64,000 bases of DNA from Palsa-504 sp963739135 (GTDB taxonomy: Bacteria > Actinomycetota > Actinomycetes > Streptosporangiales > Streptosporangiaceae), in assembly GCA_963739135.1 (NCBI GenBank), contig CAVTZG010000030.1:1-64000 (forward strand). The letters run 5' to 3'. Both the position numbers and the translations under genes were made by a program. The notes beneath the pieces were generated by a model. The model did no database searches. It was not told where the DNA came from and worked only from the letters and a program-made list of their open reading frames with translations. Of this stretch, positions 60,303 through 64,000 are shown one piece after another. Numbering within the stretch: position 1 is the stretch's first letter; every line of letters starts with the position of its first letter.

Positions 60303-61076
60303 ATGAGTCAGCCTCCGGATCCGAACGGGGCCGGTCAGGGAGCTGCGCAGCCGCCGCCCGGGGAGCCGTATCCGCAGCAGCCGCCCGCCTACCCTCAACA
60401 GCAGCAGCCGCAATACGGACACGAGCCACCCACCTACCAGCAGCCTCAGTACGGCCAGCAGCAGCCTCAGTCCGGCCAGCAGCAGCCTCAGTCCGGCCAG
60501 CAGCAGCCGCAATACGGGCAGGAACCGCCGACCTACCAGCAGCCTCAGACCGGCCAGCAGCCCTATGGCCAGCAGCAGCCATACGGGCAGGACCAGCAGG
60601 CCTTCCCGCAGGCGCCGCCTGTACCCGCCGGGTACGGCTACGGCCAGTACGGCGGCGAGGTCGTCCCGCAGGGCCTGTACCGTGACGAGCGCTCCGGCCT
60701 GCTGCTGCCGCAGGGCACCGTGCTGGCCAGCCCGGGCCGCCGGATCGGCGCGTTCTTCCTGGCCTTTCCGCTGGTGATCGTCACGCTCGTCATCGGTTAC
60801 ATCATCTGGGGCCTGTTCGCCTGGGCCAAGGGCACGACCCCGGCGCTGCAGGTGCTGGGGATGCGATGCTGGCGCCCGGAGGACAACCGCGTCCCCGGCT
60901 TCTGGTGGATGGCCCTGCGCGAGGTGGCGGGGCGCATCCTAGAAGGCCTCCTCAGCTTCATCACCTTGCTGACCTCGTTCATCTTGATGCTGGCCCGGGA
61001 AGACCGGAAGACGCTGCACGACCTGATCGCGGGCACCGTGGTCCTGCACGACCCGAACAAGGTTCTGTCGCGCTAA
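60303..61076 (+). CDS. RDD-family membrane protein with Q/P-rich N-terminus
   Basis: A 257-residue protein. Residues 1-115 are proline, glutamine, tyrosine and glycine rich with four 7-residue repeats QQPQ(Y/S)GQ. Then LASPGRRIGAFFLAFPLVI starts an RDD domain with helices FFLAFPLVIVTLVIGYIIW and ILEGLLSFITLLTSFILML, and the conserved REDRKTLHDLIAGT loop. RDD proteins are membrane proteins of uncertain, perhaps transport, function. GAGGG precedes ATG 60303. Confidence 0.88.
   Translation: MSQPPDPNGAGQGAAQPPPGEPYPQQPPAYPQQQQPQYGHEPPTYQQPQYGQQQPQSGQQQPQSGQQQPQYGQEPPTYQQPQTGQQPYGQQQPYGQDQQAFPQAPPVPAGYGYGQYGGEVVPQGLYRDERSGLLLPQGTVLASPGRRIGAFFLAFPLVIVTLVIGYIIWGLFAWAKGTTPALQVLGMRCWRPEDNRVPGFWWMALREVAGRILEGLLSFITLLTSFILMLAREDRKTLHDLIAGTVVLHDPNKVLSR
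60438..60521 (+). repeat. Four 21-bp coding tandem repeats
   Basis: Four in-frame copies of a 21-base unit encode QQPQYGQ, QQPQSGQ, QQPQSGQ and QQPQYGQ within the disordered region of the RDD protein. Flanking YGHEPPTYQQPQ and YGQEPPTYQQPQ form a second, larger repeat. Copy number is likely to vary between strains. Confidence 0.85.
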
Positions 61077-61198
61077 TTCCGGTTATCGCAGCCGGGCGGG
61101 CCCGTGCGCCTGCGGCCCGCAGGCTGGCCGCAAGGCGCGATACGGACGTTTGCCGTTCTCCCTGACCTATCGGCGCTAACCGAACTACGGTATGGCGC

Positions 61199-62713
61199 AT
61201 GGAAGACCGGGACGTCGTAGCCGCCATCGTGGCGGGCGACCCCGGCGGGATCGCCGCGGCCTACGACCGGTATGCCATGCCGCTGTATACCTACTGCCGG
61301 TCCATGCTGCCTGAGCCCGCCGATGCCGCCGATGCCGTGCAGGACACGTTCCTCATCGCCACGGCCAAGCTCGGCGGGCTCAAGGATCCCGGCAAGCTCC
61401 GCCCCTGGCTGTATGCGGTGGCCCGGAACGAGTGCCTCCGCGTGCTGCGTTCCGGCCAGGCCACATCCGCACTCGACGAGGCGGTGCAGATGCCAGCCGA
61501 ATCGCCGGACGTCAGCAGCGCCGCCGAGCAGGCGGAACTGCGGGACCTGGTCCGGGAGGCGCTCGGCGGGCTGAATCCCGCCGAGCGGGACGTCATCGAG
61601 CTGAGCCTGCGGCATGAGCTGGCCGGTGAGGATCTCGCCGCCGCCCTCGGTGTGTCCCGCAACCACGCCCATGCCTTGCTGTCCCGCGCCCGCAGCCAGC
61701 TGGAACGCTCGCTGGGCGCACTGATGGTGGCCCGCACCGGGCGGCAGGCCTGCCCGGATCTCGACGCCATGCTGGCCGGCTGGGACGGCCAGATGACCGT
61801 GCTGACGCGTAAGCGGGTCAGCCGGCATATCGAGCAGTGCGAGATCTGCGGGGAGCGCAAGCGCCGCGAGCTGAGCCCGGCGCTGCTGGCCGGCGCGGCG
61901 CCGATCGTGGCCTTGCAGCCGGGCTTCCGCGAGCAGGTGCTGAGGATCTGTGCCGATCGCACTCCGGCCGGCCTGGCCCACCAGGCCAGCGTGCTGGCCC
62001 GCGCGGGTTCGTTCGGGCCGTCGGGCTTCCCGGTGCCGGTGCGCCCGCCTGGCGGGCCCGGCTGGTACCACGGCCTGCGGCATTCGCACGCCGCCATCGC
62101 CGGCGCGGCCACGGCGGTCGCCGCGGCCGGGGTCAGCGCGGTGCTGTTCATCGGCGCCCATCCCGGTCATCCGTCGGCGGCCGGGGCCCGCGGCAACGCG
62201 GGACCGGGCTCGGTGATCGATACCCGGGGCGCGCCGACCCGCGGCGCGGGCACCACGCCGACCGGCGGCGGCAGCGGGCTGGCGCCCGCGGCGGCCGGGT
62301 CGGGCGGCTCGACTGTGCCGGAGGCCGCCACGGGCCCGGCCGCGCCGGCCGGCGCCAGCGCCACCGCACCCGGGTCGCTGTCCTCCTCTGCCCCTGCGTC
62401 GTCCTCGTCTGCTCCGACCTCGCCCGCCCCGGGCCATGGCACCCTGGTCGCCTCGGTGAGCCGCCTGGTCCTGGTGGCGGTCGACGGCCACGGGATCGGG
62501 TCGTTCACGCTCACCGCCCGCGGCGGTCCGGTCGGCGGCTACTCCATCTCCTCCGCCTCCGGCCTCACCGTCTCGCCTGCGTCCGGGTCCATTGCCTCCG
62601 GCGCCAGCGTGACGATCACGGTCACCTCCGAGAGCCTGATCGCGCTGGACGAGACGCTCACCATCGACCCGGGCGGCGCCACCGTCACCGTGGTGCTCAA
62701 CGTCTCCCTCTAG
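61199..62713 (+). CDS. ECF-like sigma factor fused to zinc motif, membrane helix and Ig-like domain
   Basis: A 504-residue fusion. Sigma region 2 is at about 20-85 (RYAMPLYTYCRSMLPEPADA, AVQDTFLIATAKL) and region 4 at about 120-175 (GLNPAERDVIELSLRHELAG, EDLAAALGVSRNHAHALLSR). Residues 210-217 (HIEQCEIC) give His-x3-Cys-x2-Cys, the zinc anti-sigma signature. A helix at about 297-319 (AAIAGAATAVAAAGVSAVLF) and a serine/proline linker lead to an exported beta domain (SISSASGLTVSPASGSIASG). One polypeptide thus seems to hold sigma, anti-sigma-like and sensor parts. It sits 120 bases after the RDD gene. Confidence 0.85.
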   Translation: MEDRDVVAAIVAGDPGGIAAAYDRYAMPLYTYCRSMLPEPADAADAVQDTFLIATAKLGGLKDPGKLRPWLYAVARNECLRVLRSGQATSALDEAVQMPAESPDVSSAAEQAELRDLVREALGGLNPAERDVIELSLRHELAGEDLAAALGVSRNHAHALLSRARSQLERSLGALMVARTGRQACPDLDAMLAGWDGQMTVLTRKRVSRHIEQCEICGERKRRELSPALLAGAAPIVALQPGFREQVLRICADRTPAGLAHQASVLARAGSFGPSGFPVPVRPPGGPGWYHGLRHSHAAIAGAATAVAAAGVSAVLFIGAHPGHPSAAGARGNAGPGSVIDTRGAPTRGAGTTPTGGGSGLAPAAAGSGGSTVPEAATGPAAPAGASATAPGSLSSSAPASSSSAPTSPAPGHGTLVASVSRLVLVAVDGHGIGSFTLTARGGPVGGYSISSASGLTVSPASGSIASGASVTITVTSESLIALDETLTIDPGGATVTVVLNVSL

Positions 62714-63169
62714 TCACCCGCGCTCCATCTTCCGCAGCCCGTGCGCGGGCGTCCACCACTCGACGATGAGCATCGTGGCCTTGTCGTTGAGATGGGTGTG
62801 CACGACCTCGGCGATGTCGGCCTGGAAGCGGTCGCCGTCCGGTTCTGCGGTGGCCGGTCCGGCAGCCATGGCGCGGCCGGAGATCTTCGCCTCGCCCGGC
62901 CACTGCGCCTCGGAGCCCTCAACTGGGTCCACCGTGGCGCTGTGCAGGGCGAATCGCGGATCGCGATGGAGATCCGCGCCCTTGCGCGCGTTCAGCATCG
63001 AGCCAAAGACCAGTTCGCCATCCTCGAAGGCCGCCTCGATCCCGGAGATCCGCGGCGACCCGTCGGCTCGCAAGGTGGCAATTGTCTTGTGCCTGTGAGC
63101 GTCGAACAGCGCCCGTACCCGCTGTGCGAACTCCGGCTCTTCCCGTGCGACGTCCTGCCATGCCGTCAT
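62714..63169 (-). CDS. Pyridoxamine 5'-phosphate oxidase-like flavin-binding protein
   Basis: A 151-residue split-barrel protein of the PNPOx-like superfamily: HKTIATLRADGSPRISGIEA, FEDGELVFGSMLNARKGADL and DPRFALHSAT are the FMN or F420-binding strands. Substrate unknown. Its ATG overlaps the stop of the upstream GNAT gene by four bases; both are co-transcribed. It converges on the sigma fusion gene with no gap. Confidence 0.88.
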   Translation of the reverse strand: MTAWQDVAREEPEFAQRVRALFDAHRHKTIATLRADGSPRISGIEAAFEDGELVFGSMLNARKGADLHRDPRFALHSATVDPVEGSEAQWPGEAKISGRAMAAGPATAEPDGDRFQADIAEVVHTHLNDKATMLIVEWWTPAHGLRKMERG

Positions 63170-63621
63170 GCGCCTATCACCTCGAGCCGCATCCGCGGCG
63201 CCGGCCCGAACCCGGTCTGCTGCTCGCCGCAGACGGCGAAGCCGGCCTTCTCGTAGAACGCCAGCGCATGCTGGTTGGCGGTCACCTCCATCTGCTGGAT
63301 CCCGCGGGCCCGAGCCATGGCGATCAGGTCCATCACCAGCGCCCGTCCGATCCCGTGCCCCATCCAGTCGGGATCGACAAACAGATCATCCACCTCGACG
63401 GCCTGCCCAGCATCCAGCCAGGAGGCAAAGCCGACGATGCGGCCATCAGTGACGGCGGCCCGGGTGCGACCCTCGGCCACCGCCGCACCTGAGAGCTCCA
63501 GTACCTCAGGATGCGCGAGCAGGTTCTCCCTGTCGCCGCCGTTAGACAGAGATGACCTGCGAAACACTTCCCGCAACACTGCCAGGTCACCCGCCACCGC
63601 GTCGCGGATTACGAATTCCAT
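63166..63621 (-). CDS. GNAT-family N-acetyltransferase
   Basis: A 151-residue acetyltransferase. FVIRDAVAGDLAVLREVFRR opens the fold, VDDLFVDPDWMGHGIGRALV has the acetyl-CoA-binding RGxGxG-like loop (here GHGIGRA), and EVTANQHALAFYEKAGFAVC the final strand-helix. It transfers acetyl from acetyl-CoA to an amine, unidentified here. ATGA overlap with the downstream PNPOx-like gene. Confidence 0.92.
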   Translation of the reverse strand: MEFVIRDAVAGDLAVLREVFRRSSLSNGGDRENLLAHPEVLELSGAAVAEGRTRAAVTDGRIVGFASWLDAGQAVEVDDLFVDPDWMGHGIGRALVMDLIAMARARGIQQMEVTANQHALAFYEKAGFAVCGEQQTGFGPAPRMRLEVIGA

Positions 63622-63711
63622 TGACCTTCCACTTCCCCTTGGCGAGGCAACCAGAAATTCATCATCGTGATGGACAGTTAACCTCCGATTCTGCTAGGAA
63701 AAGGCCACCCC

Positions 63712-63939
63712 TTGACTGAGCCCGGGCAGGCCGCCGGATCCCGGCAGCAACCTGAGGAGAGTTCAAGAATTGCTTCATCATCACGGGCACGAGAAGCAGC
63801 CGAAACCGGCCCGGCCTGGGCTGTGCCGACACACTGCCCGGACTGCGGCGCGCCGGTCGACCAGGCGAAGGCATCCCGGGATCGCGATCCTCTGTGCCAG
63901 TTCTGCCAGCAGCCGATACCAGTAAGGCCGCCGCGCTGA
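63712..63939 (+). CDS. Small zinc-ribbon protein
   Basis: A 75-residue frame with a disordered start and a C-terminal CPDCGAPVDQ...CQFCQQPI four-cysteine ribbon. TTG 63712 is the likely start after GAAAAGG. Similar zinc-ribbon miniproteins occur in actinomycetes. Function unknown. Confidence 0.5.
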   Translation: MTEPGQAAGSRQQPEESSRIASSSRAREAAETGPAWAVPTHCPDCGAPVDQAKASRDRDPLCQFCQQPIPVRPPR

Positions 63940-64000
63940 AGGACGGCCGCCCCGCCAAGATGACCGCTGAGGCTGCAGCGCTGAGGAACGGCCGCCCCGC
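63933..64000. repeat. 45-bp period direct repeat at window edge
   Basis: GCGCTGAAGGACGGCCGCC at 63933 recurs as GCGCTGAGGAACGGCCGCC at 63978, period 45 bases and 23 bases long. It reads in frame as ALKDGRPAK and ALRNGRPA, so it may be the start of a repeat-containing gene (ATG at 63960) continuing outside the window. Confidence 0.5.

Noticed and set aside
60438..60521. CRISPR-like repeats
   Set aside because: The units are contiguous, in frame and encode QQPQ(Y/S)GQ; there are no spacers.

Overview
The window is about 70 percent GC with dense coding, GTG/TTG starts and strong GGAGG-type ribosome binding sites. It carries typical large-genome actinomycete families: RDD proteins, ECF sigma factors with membrane-anchored C-termini, F420/FMN-type oxidoreductases, HxlR/TetR/XRE regulators and an IS1634-type transposase. 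It suggests a soil or plant-associated actinomycete in the broad Streptosporangiales/Catenulisporales/Frankiales range. I cannot name a genus, and I see no tRNA, rRNA or CRISPR array.

Layout. 1-5.1 kb: HxlR/DHFR-like pair, glyoxalase-fold protein, 1-Cys peroxiredoxin, and a decayed flavin reductase/luciferase-like monooxygenase unit. 5.4-14.3 kb: alkyl sulfatase, B3/4 protein with a cupin, an MFS-TetR efflux pair with clear operators, an aldolase-family protein, a secreted carboxylesterase and a second TetR. 14.4-25 kb: a graveyard of gene fragments between intact housekeeping-type genes (MBL hydrolase, two crotonases, cold-shock protein, thioesterase). 25.5-30.9 kb: a set of unrecognised membrane and OmpA-lipoprotein genes with a sigma-like gene. 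30.9-36.2 kb: an AT-richer island with a coupled XRE-sensor/glycosyltransferase-like pair, an MFS exporter and a SAM methyltransferase; this is the best candidate for an undescribed system. 36.9-43 kb: amine oxidoreductase, DNA ligase, hydrolase, CBM48 and flavodoxin genes. 43.1-49.7 kb: mobile-element zone with an IS5-like element, an IS1634-family element with perfect 29-bp ends and a TnpB-only IS605-type element. 49.8-58.5 kb: GH76 enzyme, a large PLP decarboxylase and a three-gene secretion/cell-wall-hydrolase operon. 58.5-64 kb: truncated NTPase, RDD protein, membrane-anchored sigma factor, PNPOx-like/GNAT pair and a small zinc-ribbon gene.

The most unusual general property is the density of broken genes. 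At least five otherwise well-conserved proteins are split by single frameshifts (HxlR, carboxylesterase, 15-kb membrane protein, decarboxylase, DHFR-like), one acyl-CoA ligase has lost its middle, and at least twelve short recognisable N- or C-terminal fragments remain. In several places two fragments on opposite strands abut at their broken ends. Either this genome has undergone heavy deletion and pseudogenisation, or the assembly has indel and joining errors; read-level data would decide.

Regulation can be read directly at several loci: palindromes upstream of HxlR, both TetR genes, the monooxygenase pair and the LysR scar, and a leader hairpin that could hide the start of the IS5-like transposase.
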